DNA of 64,000 bases from Scylla paramamosain (GCF_035594125.1 NC_087166.1:17419766-17483765); one strand, 5' to 3'; shown: positions 22,090 to 38,020, counted from the first letter of the stretch. A program made the numbers and translations. Notes: generated from the sequence alone by a model not told the origin.

Positions 22090-23560
22090 TTGATACAAGC
22101 ACATCAAGACGCTGGTCTGTGTGGTTCACACATGGCTCTGATGTCTGGTTCAGCATCCAAATTCAGCTTCGTCTCAACAAGATGAATGTACATACAATTG
22201 TACTCTCCATGATCCACAGAAAAAGGCTCATGACCCCTTTGTGGGTCACGAATTTTATGGTAACCCCGAACTAGATATATTTTAGAAAATATTGTCTTTT
22301 CATGGATTTTTTTTTGCAAAAATCTTGATTGTGAGGGATCGGGTACCTGTCAGGTGTGGTTAGCAGGTTGTGAGCCCGGTAGTCGCCGCACACACGCCAT
22401 TCATTGGATGTAATCTTGGGCACCTTGAGTAATGGCCACGGGCTGTTGGATGGTTGAAGAATCCTCCCATTCAATAGACTGGCAAACTCCGTCTTAGTGA
22501 CTTGCAGTTTCTGTGAAGGTAAACGTAAAGGTCGAACAAACACTGGCGGGCCTGGCACATCGATGTGGTGGTAAACTGTTGGGGATTGTTGGGATCATAG
22601 AGCTTGAAGATCAATCAGGTCCGGGAATTCCTGAACTATACTTGGGAAAGCAGCGTTTGTAGGGATATAATAACATGTGTACCGCTATCAGCAGGAATGC
22701 CAGAAACAATTCTGTTTGAAGGCGGATGAAAAAGGCGACCACAGTTAGAGTCCACAAGTAGACTATAGTACTTAATATCAAAACCAAGAATTGATTGCGA
22801 GACTTGAGCCACTACAAACTTTCAGGGTAGTTTCCTTGGTAGACCAAGATTAAGTGAAGGTTGTACCAAATGTGGCTATCAAAGAACCATTGGCAGCTAA
22901 AAAGTCAAAGGAAGGATATTTCAGTCTGTTGTCGTTAGGTGTTGTGGATAGAATGCTTCCGGATGAAGCGTCGGTGACGTACGTCAATGGAGTCGAGGCC
23001 TTCTTGTGAGCATTCACGGTGGGCGACACTGTCGAGCGTCAGAGACGAAAGTTGGTACCAACACGTTCCCTGTTGAGTGTCGGGTTGTTGGTGTCTTCTG
23101 AAAGGCACTGTTGGGCAAGCCCTACTAATCTTCCTGTCAATGTCATGAAGTAGCTGCTTTGACCTGTGCTCATTCGAAATGGCTCTTATAGAAGACGACC
23201 ATGGCATTCCGATACCAGCACCGTGACCCGGATTTCTATATGCAACTAAAGCACAGTCTCGAATGTCAGGTAGTTGAGAAAAAGGGGACTTGTGTGAGTG
23301 TTAACAGGGGCAGAAACAAGTGCTTATTCGGATTCCAAGGTACCAACCTCAGAACAAGCAGCCATGAATGTTTGGTTCGGCGTAGAAAGGTGAGCATACT
23401 ATCGGCGGCAGCAATGTAGTCACTGGCTGCTTTCCCAGAATCTAGAGATGAAAGGTTAATACTGGCCTCGAGCGGGAGTTTCTGAAGGTGGATGACCCGC
23501 AAGAGGGAGTCAGGTAAAGGGGTAGAACAGTGGGAATAGATTACCTTCATGTGCTACCAC
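22090..23560 (-). pseudogene. Ty3/gypsy gag-pol remnant I
   Basis: Order on the - strand is Gag-like, protease-like, then RT. The Gag-like part holds LEASINLSSLDSGKAASDY (about 23450). The protease region near 22880-22980 resembles the FLAANGSLIATFG block that follows the active site in gypsy proteases. The RT start has WRVCGDYRAHNLLTTPDRYP and IPH (about 22345-22390) and TIFSKIYLVRGYHKI (about 22250), where the usual FSKIDL Asp is Tyr. The RT stops before its catalytic YxDD box, at about 22090. Several stops and frameshifts are present. No LTRs were identified. Confidence 0.65.
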
Positions 23561-24110
23561 AACACTTATGGCCGCAAATAAGCTAAGACGAACGGAAAGC
23601 TCCCTATATGGGAAAACAAAACATTACCAAAAATGTGTCTTTTGAGTGCTTTCGAGATACTTAGGTATTAAAACGCTTAAACGCATGGATAACACCCTTG
23701 ATGGTAAAATACAACAACTTTACCAAAAACATGTATTTTAAGTGTTTTTGAACTCGTTACGTAGAAAAAATGCCAAATGCATACAAAGTACGAGAAATGT
23801 GGATTATGAGTGTTTTTGAACTTCTGAGCAACATCAGTGGAATTACAGCGTTGAATTTCTTGGTATCAGTAGCAGAAGTCCGAGTCAGAAAAAAACATAC
23901 ACATGGTGGAGCCAGTCATCCACGTTGGGTTGGAAAACTATTAATTTCAATCGCGCCTCCTAAGGTTTGGTAACTCCGAGGGCACTAAATGCAGCATATG
24001 GCTACCAGGTTGATGGCTGAAACAAGATAACACACTGACTGGCTTTTCTCACATCTTTAATGTCCCAACACAAATACAAACCAAATAACCACCACCAAGA
24101 AAATTCACGA
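23561..24110. other. Unassigned intronic sequence
   Basis: No recognised gene. A short motif, ATGT(C/A)TTTT(G/A)AGTG followed by TTT(C/T)GA, recurs near 23630 and 23730, and a related form lies near 23800, suggesting a degenerate local repeat of about 100 bp. Confidence 0.35.
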
Positions 24111-24147
24111 CGGCATCATCTGCCGTCGTGGGCGGCAGATGATGCCG
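24111..24147. repeat. 15-bp perfect hairpin
   Basis: CGGCATCATCTGCCG (24111-24125) is the exact reverse complement of 24133-24147, with a 7-nt loop. It is isolated in otherwise unassigned sequence. Confidence 0.7.
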
Positions 24148-25114
<967 letters not shown>

Positions 25115-25650
25115 ATGTAGGAGGGACACTGACCAAGGGCAACAAAAATCCGATTTAAAAAAAAAAATGCCCACTGAAATGCCAGTCCCATAAAAAAGGC
25201 CCAAAGCGGTAGTCAAAAATTGAAGGATAAGTGTCTTGAAACCTCCCTCTTGAAGGAATTCAAGTTATAGGAAGGTGGAAATACATTAGCAGGCAGGGAG
25301 TTTCAGAGTTTAACAGAGAAAGGGATGAATGATTGAGAATACTCGTTAACTCTTGCATTAGAGAGATGGACAGAATAGGGATGAGAAAAAGAAGAAAGTC
25401 TTGTGCAGCGAGGCCGCGGGAGGAGGGGAGGCATCAAGTCAGCAAGATCAGAAGAGCAGTTAGCATGAAAATAGCGGTAGAAGACATCTAGAGATGCAAC
25501 ATTGCGGCGATGAGAGAGAGGCTGAAGACAGTCTGTTAGAGGAGAGGAGTTGATGAGACGAAAAGCTTTTGATTCCACCCTGTCTAGAAGAGCAGTATGA
25601 GTGGAACCCCCCAGACATGTGAAGCATACTCCATACATGGACGGATAAGG
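25115..25650 (-). mobile_element. LINE family L 3' fragment
   Basis: 3'UTR and C-terminal coding region (GGSTHTALLDRVESKAFRLI near 25610, HPYSVHLSNARVNEYSQSF near 25350). It ends at the PCMEYASHVW position, where it is joined head to head with a + strand L piece at 25651. Confidence 0.9.
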
Positions 25651-26440
25651 CCTAGTCAAACTCTCTCAGCTCTGTCTGTCAACATCTACCTTCCCTTCTT
25701 GCTGGAAGTTTGCCTACATTAAGCCTGTTCTTAAAAAGGGTGACCGCTCTAATCCATCAAACTACCGTCCTACCGTTGCTTTAGTTTCCTGCTTATCTAA
25801 AGTTTTTGAATCCATCCTCAACGGAAAGATTCTTAAACATCTATCACTTCACAACCTTCTGTCTGATCGCCAGTATGGGTTACGTCAATGCCGCTCTACT
25901 GGTGATCTTCTGGCTTTCCTTACTGAGTCTTGGTCATCCTCTTTTAGAGATTTTGGTGAAACTTTTGCTGTTGCCTTGGACATATCAAAAGCTTTTGATA
26001 GAGTCTGGCACAAACCTTTGATTTCCAAACTACACTCCTACGGCTTCTATCCTTCTATCTCTGTAACTTCATCTCAAGTTTCCTTTCTGACCGTTCTATT
26101 GCTGCTGGGGTAGATGGTCACTGTTCTTCTGCTAAATCTATTAACAGTGGTGTTCCTCAGGGTTCTGTCCTGTCACCCACTCTCTTCTTATTATTCATTA
26201 GTGATCTTCTAAATCAAACTTCTTGTCCTATCCACTCCTATGCTGATGATACCACCCTGCACTTTTCCACGTCTTTTCATAGACGTCCAACCCTTCAGGA
26301 AGTAAACATTTCACGCAGGGAAGCCACAGAACGCGTGACTTCTGATCTTTCTAAAATTTCTAAAATGGCATCTCAGTGAGCGTTTTTTTTTTTCTTTTTT
26401 GGATTTTCGTTGCCCTTGGCCAGTGTTTCTCCTACATTAA
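25651..26440 (+). mobile_element. LINE family L RT fragment with internally deleted 3' part
   Basis: Begins at the [15 protein letters not shown] position and runs through the [10 protein letters not shown] and YADDTTLHF blocks. At about 26366 it jumps straight to the 3' end (GGCATCTCAGTG, CCTTGGCCAGTGT, CCTACATTAAAA) and finishes in an (AAAAT)n tail at 26440-26469. The C-terminal coding region is therefore missing. Confidence 0.85.
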
Positions 26441-26469
26441 AAAATAAAAATAAAAATAAAAATAAAAAT

Positions 26470-26775
26470 TATCCTCTAACCACCGAAACACACGATACAA
26501 GAAATAAGGCCAGTTGCATTTATAAAAAAAAAAAAAAAATACTACACAAAGGGCTCAAGTCGATTCGAACAAAAATACAGCATAACTCCAAGAAGAAGAA
26601 GAAGAAGAAGAGCAAATCATTAAACTGTTAGGTATGTAACTAACACCCAGCCCCTCGCACAATCACTTGTATGGCCTATGAAGGCAGAAATACTCGAATA
26701 TACCAGGTCTCTCAAAGGAACGTCTTTCCTATCTTAATGTGACTCACCAACTGCTCGGGAAACAGCGAGTCAAAG
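26470..26775 (-). mobile_element. Fragment of the gypsy III LTR
   Basis: Matches, with gaps, 35540-35900 in the LTR of the gypsy wreck at 31.0-35.9 kb. Shared blocks are GAAACACACGA, the CAGCATAACTCCAAG/CAGCTAACTCCAAGC equivalent, AACACCCAGCCCCTC/AATACCCAGCCCCTCA and AACGTC(T/C)TTCC. The 5' part of the LTR is absent, so this is a truncated solo copy. Confidence 0.6.
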
Positions 26776-27052
26776 CGCTCCCACACTTCTGTTGGTCACA
26801 TAAGCAGGATTGGTAGGGGGAAGGGAAGAGTAACAGGCGTAGCGCACCGCCAGCTCAGACAGTCCCTCTCCTTCCCAAAAAAACACTTTACCTTCCATAA
26901 ATCATTGTATTTATAGTTTGGGGGATGGCTGGAATTGTATTTTTTTATACTTGACTATGACTTTTTTTTTCAGGGTTACTAGTTTGAAATAGCTATTATA
27001 ATGAGAAAGGGGAGAAATGAAAAGGAGGATCACACGGCATAAACTTGGCAAA

Positions 27053-28613
<1,561 letters not shown>

Positions 28614-28752
28614 GGTCTGACCATTTTGAATTGAGCGTTTGGGCATTGTCGTTTACGGGGATTCCCCGACCTGCGGTGATGCCAAACCTTGTACTGAGCC
28701 AATTATCGGATTAGAGCCTATGTGTCACTGATAACCTCGCTCCCTACACACC

Positions 28753-29020
<268 letters not shown>

Positions 29021-29093
29021 CATTGTGAATCTCTTTTATATGTGATAGGTGATATGTGATATGATATTTCCCTTAAACTATGACGTTATATTT

Positions 29094-29440
29094 TCATTTT
29101 ATAGTTACGACTTTTCTTCCATATCTGAATCCAGTCTGTTTGAGAATCTTCCGTAGAGATTCAGCGTATCCTTTGAAGGAAACATTTAACTTAAATTCTT
29201 CATTTACTTTGTGTAGTGTTAGGATCTCTTTCTTTGCGTAAAATCCCAAAACTGTCCTCACCATACGTTTGGCATAGTCATCAACGTTGGTAATGGTTGT
29301 AGAGCGACACTTTGTTGGTGAGAACACAGGATGTGCTGGTGGCCTCTGTGTCATGTGAGCAACATTGGCAGATGAACATATTCTTCTAACTGTTGCTTCA
29401 CTCACGCTGGTGGCTTTCGCTGTTTAGGCAACAACTCTTG
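29094..29440 (-). pseudogene. Truncated IS630/Tc1-type transposase, N-terminal part
   Basis: The frame reads VSEATVRRICSSANV and later FYAKKEILTLHKVNEEFKL and YAESLRKILKQTGFRYGRK. The pattern of a helix-turn-helix followed by YxxKEIPTLxKL and SLRxxLKxxGFRY-like text is what I know from DDE_3-type transposases of arthropods, which cut and paste DNA. Upstream in the same frame a TAA interrupts at about 29428. The frame stops after the DNA-binding region, so the DDE/D catalytic core is absent. Confidence 0.6.
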
Positions 29441-29530
29441 AGGAGTCAAGTAATGGACCCTTATTAGCTTTTTGTTCCAAAAATACTTATTTACAGAGTA
29501 AATAAGGTCTTTTATCGGCTATGGAGGTGA

Positions 29531-29572
29531 CGAGAACGAGCGAGAACGAGAACGAGTGAGAACGAGAACGAG
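29531..29572. repeat. (GAACGA)n minisatellite
   Basis: About seven imperfect hexamers of GAACGA/GAACGAGY type. Confidence 0.75.
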
Positions 29573-29859
29573 GTAGCTTCCATTCTGGCTGGCGGCGTGA
29601 GAGGAAGTGACCTATGGATTAACACACTCAGTCTGACCGTATGGCCTTACTCGGTCATTCAAGGAAAAGTGACAACGCTTGAAAGAAACGTTGCCAAGTA
29701 TGGTGGTGTTTGCGAAAAAAAAACGATCCAAGTATCATTAAAAAACATATTACACTAACTTGCCTTTTCCATAGCATCACAATACGTGTATATACTACAA
29801 CACCATTTAATTTTGAGGTAGGGAGCACCTGACATGAGGTATCTTGGTGTAAGTGTGGC

Positions 29860-30895
<1,036 letters not shown>

Positions 30896-32159
30896 TATTA
30901 CGACAAACACAACACTTAACTTCACCCCTTGTAACATGCTCACCCGTGTGGGAAAAAAATCTGAAAGCATACTTACATTTTTTTTTTCTGTTGTATTTCA
31001 ACAGCGTTTAAGTTTTTTGCCCTTGATAAACAATCACCCAGTCAACCCTTCAATCCATCTGCGGGCACACAAACTCAAAAACACTACAGATTCTACACCC
31101 AAGCCTGGCCAAATTGCAACTGGGTCAACTCAATAGCCCACAGCAACTGCTCCCAAATGCACACCAACATCACTACAAACTCCTGGCGCTCTGGGCAAAA
31201 GTCATCACGTATAACACCAAACGTGATCTCCATCCGACGTCCAAAGACGAACTGGGCCGGCAAAGACTCCAGTAATTCTGTGGGTGCTTCTCAAACGGTA
31301 AACATCACACCTCACTCCAATCACCATCACAATAAAAGCAAAAGGCCTTCAACAGCCCCTAATGTTTGGTGATGCCTCTCCCAGGGATCCTGCGGCTAAG
31401 GATGGCAAGCACCAGACAACCTCCTCAACATCATCCTCCAGTGTGCACTCCCACGTGAACCTGCTTCTGGATATTGGGTACTGGCGTCTCTAACAATCAG
31501 TACACACTCGTGACCTGCCTTAGAAAAAGGAATCGGGCCCACAGTATCACTCAACACCCCAGTGAATGGGATAGCAACAGCCGGAACAGGGTGGAGAGGG
31601 ACTACACCCGAAGATGGTCATGCGTCAAATACCTTACAAACCCGGCAACACTCAACACCTTCGGCCACGTTAAGCCATCTAAAACTGCCGTAGTCGCTCC
31701 AGAATATTCCTGATTCCTAAATACCTAATTAACACTTGCCAGCAACACCAGTGCCTCCCTATACTTGGATGGCACTACAACTTAAAGCAACTCTCCTGGC
31801 GTTCTCTCAACACCGGATACAAGATATTGTGACTTATTTTAAACTCCTCCCGACCCTTTACTTAATTAACACGTCCCTGAGAGGAACCATTCACATTAAG
31901 CACCCCTCCGGCTGTACATTCAGTCCAATAAGTGTCTGGTCCCAGCAATGAATCAGCCTGCTCCCCGCCTCTAGTACACCCCACAGGGAAAGAGGCTTGC
32001 ACCTCCCCAGTTGAGTTGAGAGTCTTCCCGCCCTCGCCACCAACCCCCAACATACCAGACACTAGAGACTGGGGTCCGAACTGCATATCGAAGCCTCCAG
32101 CCTCCAAATGCGGTGATAGCTCACTCTGAGCACCACCTCCTGGTGTTAGCACATAGTGT

Positions 32160-32940
32160 AGGGAACCATTGTAACTGTAGATTCGAACCTTCTAGAAGCA
32201 TGTGGAAATTTCCTATTCTGACGCCCGCTGGGAGTAGTGTCTAATTACTGTTTCTTCTCCTAGTTTACTGGTAAATATTAAGATAGGAATAGCTATTATA
32301 TGCAATAATAAAATAATAATTAATAACTGTAAATGTTAAACTATATGAATAGACAATAGCTAGATAGAATAACTTATATGTGAAATATGATCCTGTGAAA
32401 CCTATCACCTACGATGTCACGTGATCACAAGCGCCGCACCTTGAGGAACGCCGCATTGCCCCGGGCAGTTGGGTGGAGAGCTCTGATCTGGCCAGCTGGG
32501 TGTGCGCGGTTCGCGGTGTCCTTTGTGCATGTGAACTCTGCCACGAACAATTGCACTAAGACTACACCCTGAGTCTTTCCTACAAGTGTGTACCTTGTGT
32601 GTATAAGGCAGGGAAATAAGTGCAAGTGACAGTGTATAAGCGACTTTATTGTGGTGACAAGAACAGTGACAGACAGACTACATATCCTTGTGCTGAGATT
32701 TAGTTCTCTTGGGCTCAGTACTTAAGTGGTATTGTATGTAAACTGTAAATATATATATACAAACACTACAAAGGGTTTTCCTAATTACCTGGGTATCAAA
32801 AGACAGTGATTTGCCTTTTAGCGCTCGAAGGCTCTACCAATGCGGTGTCAAATAAACAGTAACACTACGCCCTGCATCCTAAATAGCATTCCATAAATGG
32901 TGATGCTATTAAAGAAAGGATAACACTGGGTGCTCTGCAA
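32160..32940. other. Unassigned block within gypsy III
   Basis: No pol similarity was seen here although the RT/RNase H would be expected. It contains a GC-richer stretch (32400-32600) and then AT-rich sequence. It may be a later insertion, possibly an LTR of another family. Confidence 0.3.
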
Positions 32941-34140
32941 AGTGAGATGAACCAGCAAATAAACTTCTCAAACCAGTCTCCTATGCCTCACTCTCGGCAA
33001 CACCCCCGACCAAGTCGAGTGTTTCCCGTGGTAGCTCTGTCCTATCGCAGTCAGCCTTGAGGACAAGCCCAACTCCGGAGTCATCCAACCCTCGCCAGCA
33101 GCGGGACGGGCCTCTGGGCACTCACTGCCCCACTGCAGCATTATCCCCCACTCTGAGCTCCTCTGGTAGTGGCCCCGCATTGCTAGAGTCGGCCTGAGAA
33201 GTCACATACGGCTTGAGCGCCCGGTCCTGGGGTACCCACTCGCCATGGAGCGAGTTACGGCACTTACAGCCTCTGGAGTTTCAGCGACCACCTCATCTAG
33301 GACTTGGTCCGCAAACGGTGCCCACACTCAGACTTTCCCACCTGCCAGGTCATTCCCCAGGAGGAAATCTACTCCCGACATTGGCAGGTCTTCCTTTAGT
33401 GCTGCCTGCGCCTCCCCGGGGCATTTGAGTTTCACCTCAACCATGATAAAACTCTCCATGGCATTAATCCCCCCGGCACAACACTGCCCTATGGGAGGTC
33501 ATTGGCTTTCCAGAAATGTTCCTGCAAACAGATTGCTGGGCCGCAGCATCACGCACTGCGGTCACAGAATATCTAACCCCAGCAATCACGATTGTGCTTT
33601 TAAACGATACAAGAATGGCCGGCACCAGTCCAAACCAGACCTCACAGTAGCTGGTGGTGTACTAACAGATGGCATGGGAGGCAGTTCCCTCTCCTCCTTT
33701 CAGGTTATTAAACTCTCCGGGCTTCGGGCATACGACACAATCAACGCCACCGGCTTCCTTCGGGTCTTGGGGGCTGAGGCAATGGTTAGTTTGGGGCAGT
33801 TAAATTTAAAATGCCCTACAGCTTTACAGTTATAACACAGGCTGATTATTAAACTTGAGAGTGCTATATATCATGCTCCCAGTTATACTCTTTTTTGAAC
33901 TCAACTGCCAACATGACTCCCCTCCATAAACTCACTTTCACCCTCATTGCTGTGACTGTGGACTCCCGCTGGGTCGGAGCCACCGCTGTCTCCCAGCGAC
34001 CTATTGCTGGACTAAACTTCACGCTCATCCAGTGAGATACAGAACGTTGGGTTAAGAAGTGATCATTAATCCACATGGCCGCCTCATTCGAGGTCTTATT
34101 TATTTATTTTTTTCCGGAGCAACGTGATATTCTTCTCGGC

Positions 34141-34180
34141 CTCATTTATAAACTGCTCCATTATTATTATTATTATTATT
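34141..34180. repeat. (ATT)n microsatellite
   Basis: A short (TTA)n tract inside the gypsy III gag remnant. Confidence 0.85.
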
Positions 34181-35139
34181 ATCAATTTCATTAATTCTCT
34201 ACAGGAGGTGGCCTGTTAGCTTGTAATCCACTTTTCAAAAACCTCCAAACTTTAGAAAAGAATCCCCAGGCCGTTTCTGGGCCTCTCTTAACTGTTGTCT
34301 GTAAGCCTCTAATCATAGCTCATAGCCTCTGAGAATGGCAACCTTAAATTCATCATAATCTTGCAAATCATCTACTGACATTCTATCATATACATACTTC
34401 CAATGCCTTCCAATTGACTTTTAGCACATTGGCCACAAGGACCACTCAACGTTCATGAGGCCAATTAAACTCTTGTCTTCTTCTCAAATCTCCTTACCCA
34501 CTATAAGTTTCCTTTCATCAAACTCTGGTATCATCTTCAAACTCCTTGCCATCTAACTCTCTACTGTATCTTCCTTCATCACCTCTTCTCTCCGATTACC
34601 ATGCGGAGAACTAACCTCTATCAGGATCTTCTCCAATTCAAATATCCTATTTTTTCGGCCTCTTCCTTCTCATTCATCCTCGCTTCCTCGCTCTCAAGCC
34701 TCTTGGCTTCCCTAGCCTCATCAGCCTTCAGCATTCTTACCTCGACTTCAGCCTCCACTTCATGTCTCCTCATTTCCATCTCGACCTCCAGCCTCTTAAT
34801 TTCTAAAGCCTCTTCGAGCTCCATTTTCCTTATTTTCAATATAAATCTCTTCTCCTCAGACATATTTTTGTTTTATCTAAGAGGCTCTGCCAATACTATG
34901 AGTGAGACTGGTAGTGCGGCCAACAACACTATTTATAGGGTTGGGTGTCTGAACATCAATCTGAGCCAAATCTGTGCTCCCAGTACTTGCAGAGGCCAAA
35001 GACTCGAGCCGCGAGTCACCCTGGCTACCAGCCACTCCTTCCATGACCTAAACTGGGCACAAATACACACATAAAAAAAAAAAGCAAAACAAAATAAATA
35101 ATATTATGCTGCATCTCCCACGTGACCGTGAAAAGTTTT

Positions 35140-35166
35140 AGTAATCCAGGAGAGGTCCCCAATACT
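35140..35166 (-). promoter_or_regulatory. Possible primer-binding region of gypsy III
   Basis: Directly inside the LTR end, the - strand reads GTATTGGGGACCTCTCC. This resembles primer sites of the TTGGGG(G/A)C type complementary to tRNA-Pro, but the match is imperfect. Confidence 0.35.
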
Positions 35167-35907
35167 GTTACGACCCAAATACCAGACCCTCAAATAACTG
35201 CCACTCGCTCTCGGGTCAGCTTTTTCTAGGATACACCTGTAGCCTAGTCCAGAGCAAAAATAAATGAGTCCAGGTCACTCGTAAGTCGTACGCAGCTATT
35301 GCTTCAAGGTCACCACCAATGCCTCGCACAAAGAAGACCCGCACACATAATAACGTCACACTACAAAGCTTTAATATTCTATACCGCCCACAAAAGCGTC
35401 CACTTACTGCTCTCCAGAATATTACAGGACTCAGATCCAGGCACAACTCATCGCAAATCGGAAGACAGAACTCGTCCACTACAAGCTGACGGAGAGAAGA
35501 GAGCCTGCAGAGCACGACATAGCATAAAACGAGAATTATCTTCTGGCCACAGAAACACACGAGACAAGATACAAGGTCAGTAACACTAAAACAAAGGAGT
35601 CAACTCGGCTCGAACGACAATACAGCTAACTCCAAGCAGACTGCCAATCTACCTTGACGATAACGAACAGGCAAACCTTGAGTGGTAGTCATCTATATAA
35701 CAGTTCAGAATTGAGAGCGATATTCTGGGCGTCCGTGGATGCCCACAGCAAAATATTTAACTGTAAGGTGTTTAACTAATACCCAGCCCCTCACGCAATT
35801 ATTTGTATATCATATAGAAGCAGAATTAATCAAATATACCCGCTCTCTTAACGGAACGTCCTTCCCGTCTAAATGCGACTCGTCAACTACCCATGAAACA
35901 TGTCAAA
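35167..35907 (-). repeat. LTR of gypsy III (5' LTR, - strand element)
   Basis: Starts TGTTACGACCC on the + strand next to the primer-binding-like region, and ends by about 35907, where LINE L sequence begins. A related truncated copy at 26470-26775 supports its being a dispersed LTR. The matching 3' LTR to the left of 31000 was not recognised. Confidence 0.55.
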
Positions 35908-36217
35908 GTTCTCCAGAGTTTATCAGAAAAAAAAGATGAATGATTGTGATTACTAGTTAATTCTTGCACCAGAGAGGTGAGCATAATAGGGATGAGAGAA
36001 AATAGAAAGTCATATGCATCATAGCCGTGGGAGGAAGTAAGGCATGCAGTTAGCAAGATCAGAATAGCAGTTATCGTGAAAATAACTGTAAAAGATAGCA
36101 AGAGACGCAACATTGCGGCGATGAGAGGCTGAACAAAATGTTTTTTATTTCACTCTCTCTAGAGGAGCACTGTGAGCGGAACCCCCGTGTGAAGCGTACT
36201 CCATACATGGACGGATA
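35908..36217 (-). mobile_element. LINE family L C-terminal fragment
   Basis: Degenerate C-terminal coding region on the - strand, without the 3'UTR. It ends at the CCATACATGGACGGATA position and abuts the 5' end of a + strand full-length L copy at about 36219. Confidence 0.75.
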
Positions 36218-36218
36218 T

Positions 36219-37428
36219 AGAAGGCAGTAGGCACCTGCCGAAACGATAATTACTCCCAGTGAGGTCTAAAGCACTGGATCAAGGGGTGCTGTGAACATAT
36301 CATTAAACCCAGCTATGACATCACTAAATGTTTCTCTTTGTGTCTCACAATACAAATGCGCAGTCACAGCCTGCCCTCTAAAGACAACTCTCCTCCTTCA
36401 CACAAAACTACAAGCGCCTAATTACACACACACCCTTCTCTTGAAATTCAAAATTATAATGGCGACTCTTACGCCAGCCTCGGATTCCCCATCTGGGGAG
36501 GGAACCACAAATGTTCCCAGGTTGGACTGTTCTTCTGGTATTGATCCTAAGTGTCTTGACACCCACCTCAACTTTTTCTTCATTAACTTCTGCAACATTC
36601 GCGATCTCAGATCTAATTTTCAATCTGTAGAACACCATTTCTCCTCTACTAAACCTCATCTTTTCCTTACAGAAATACAGGTGTCTGAGGCAACTGACAG
36701 CAGCCCCTTTTTTATTTCCTTCTACTTTATCTATCCTTATTTTCAATACAAAGCTGAATATTGCGTTGATGTGCACAGTGACTTAACCTACTCTCGTGCC
36801 CATGCCCTTGAATCTTCCGAGTTTTCCGCCATCTGGCTACGACTACAGAGTCACTCTCAAACTAAATTTATCTGTGCTGTATACTTCTCACCTAATGCCA
36901 CTGACCATAAGAAATTCTTTGACTAATTAACTTCCAAATTGGACCACATTCTGACTCTATTCCCTTTTGTGGAGATCTTCATTCTTGCAGAATTCACTGT
37001 TCACCACCAGCTTGGCCTTCCTCTCCCTTCACTGACTATCTTGGTGCACTAGCCTTCAACTTTCCTTTCCTCCACGACCTAGAGGAATTGGTGCAACACC
37101 CTACTCGTATTCCTGACCGTCTTGGAGATCCGCCCAACATTCATGACCTTTCCCTAACCTCTAATCATTTTGCTTAAGATGTTACCCTCTTTTTTTCCGC
37201 TCGGCTCCTCCGATCACAATCTCATATCTTTGTCTTGTCCTATCACTCCAATCCCTTCTCAAGATCACCCTAAGCGGAGATGCCTCTGGTGTTTTCCCTA
37301 TGTTAGTTTGGGGGAATTGAGATATTATGGTGATTTTTCTTGGAGTGATTAATGCTTCTGTGACAGAGACCCGTCTCTGTGTGACGAGCGTGTACCAGAT
37401 GTGATGGTGTCTGTCATGGAGGCATACA
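36219..37428 (+). mobile_element. LINE family L copy A, 5' part (outer layer of the nest)
   Basis: Starts at the family 5' end (GGCAGTAG...CACCTGCCG). It keeps the 5'UTR and a 156-codon frame from the leader MATLTPASDSPSGEG (36459) through the first half of the endonuclease (NFFFINFCNIRDLRS-like, FLTEIQVSEAT). It continues degenerately to GGAGGCATACA at 37428, where the gypsy element is inserted. The rest of the copy resumes at 46209. Confidence 0.9.
37425..37428. repeat. Gypsy target-site duplication, left (TACA)
   Basis: TACA before the left LTR equals TACA at 46209-46212. The uninterrupted LINE reads GGAGGCGTACATTCCTCAC at this place in sister copies, confirming the insertion point. Confidence 0.8.
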
Positions 37429-38020
37429 TGTAGAGCGGGGATCAGTACAGAAACTTCCAGACAGGTGCCATGAGTTTATTTGCGGGCGCTGTTCACAGGC
37501 GCAGTTAGATTCCCCAGACACGGTCACAGCAAGTATACAACAGAGGCCTGCTAACAACCAATTAAGTGAGTACGAAATCCTACACGAATTTAGCGGACAC
37601 ATCACAAGTTATAATATAAACATGGTCTGGAAATGTTATACTAATTCAACTCCATAGAAAATCATGTTTCTATCAAATATCACCAACAAGGTACATTCAC
37701 AATAATTCACAAAATCACCCAAATACTTTTAACTGTAATCACATACACTTACATATTCATCAAAGTTAATACTAAATAAATATATCATAATCACAATACA
37801 TCATAATCACAATACCATCATAATACAAAGTGCTTACCCAAACTCCAGGTGGTGCTTAAATCACAATAAAAGGAAAACCATTCCAGGCGTGAGTGTGTGG
37901 TGTTTTAGGTAGGCGTCCAGTCAGCCGAATGACCGAGACCGTGGCAGTACCCAACGAGGTGTAAACCGCATTACTGGAACCTACCTCGAACTTCTAATGA
38001 TGTATCTATGTACTCCTACA
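37429..38020 (-). repeat. Gypsy 3' LTR
   Basis: 592 bp with TG...CA ends, nearly identical to 45618-46208. On the element strand it begins TGTAGGAGTACATAG and ends CCGCTCTACA. The polypurine tract lies immediately inside it. Confidence 0.92.

Larger units (their letters stand above)
31000..34863 (-). pseudogene. Ty3/gypsy gag-pol remnant III
   Basis: The frame fragments, read on the - strand, follow the order of a gypsy element. Gag begins at 34863 (MSEEKRFILKIRKMELEE, a charged coiled coil). A YELxLEAYRQQLREAQKRPG Gag-core block follows near 34300. A CCHC zinc knuckle CYNCKAVGHFKFNC lies at about 33795-33840. The protease-region block GVDFLLGNDLAGGKV is near 33360, and VSAVTRSMA lies near 33240. 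Integrase traces are YLGIRNILERLRQF (about 31715-31760), VPLHPVPAVAIPF and VGPIPFSKAGHE (about 31520-31600) and FVFGRRMEITFGVIRDDF (about 31205-31260). The RT was not found; 32160-32940 may be a replacement or insertion. Many stops are present. Confidence 0.7.

Noticed and set aside
25651..26440. Twin-priming 5' inversion of a LINE
   Set aside because: Both pieces keep their own 3' ends and point outward, whereas twin priming leaves one 3' end and an inverted upstream segment.
33245..33835. A 196-codon + strand ORF
   Set aside because: The opposite strand carries the protease and zinc-knuckle blocks of gypsy III in the expected order, so this frame is its shadow.
34601..35074. A Ser-rich + strand protein (157 codons)
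   Set aside because: It is antisense to the charged coiled-coil start of the gypsy III gag; Glu/Lys-rich coding gives Ser/Leu/Phe-rich antisense.
37414..37605. Open frames MMCPLNSCRISYSLNW in both gypsy LTRs
   Set aside because: The frame begins in the LTR and has no domain; its duplication follows from LTR identity.
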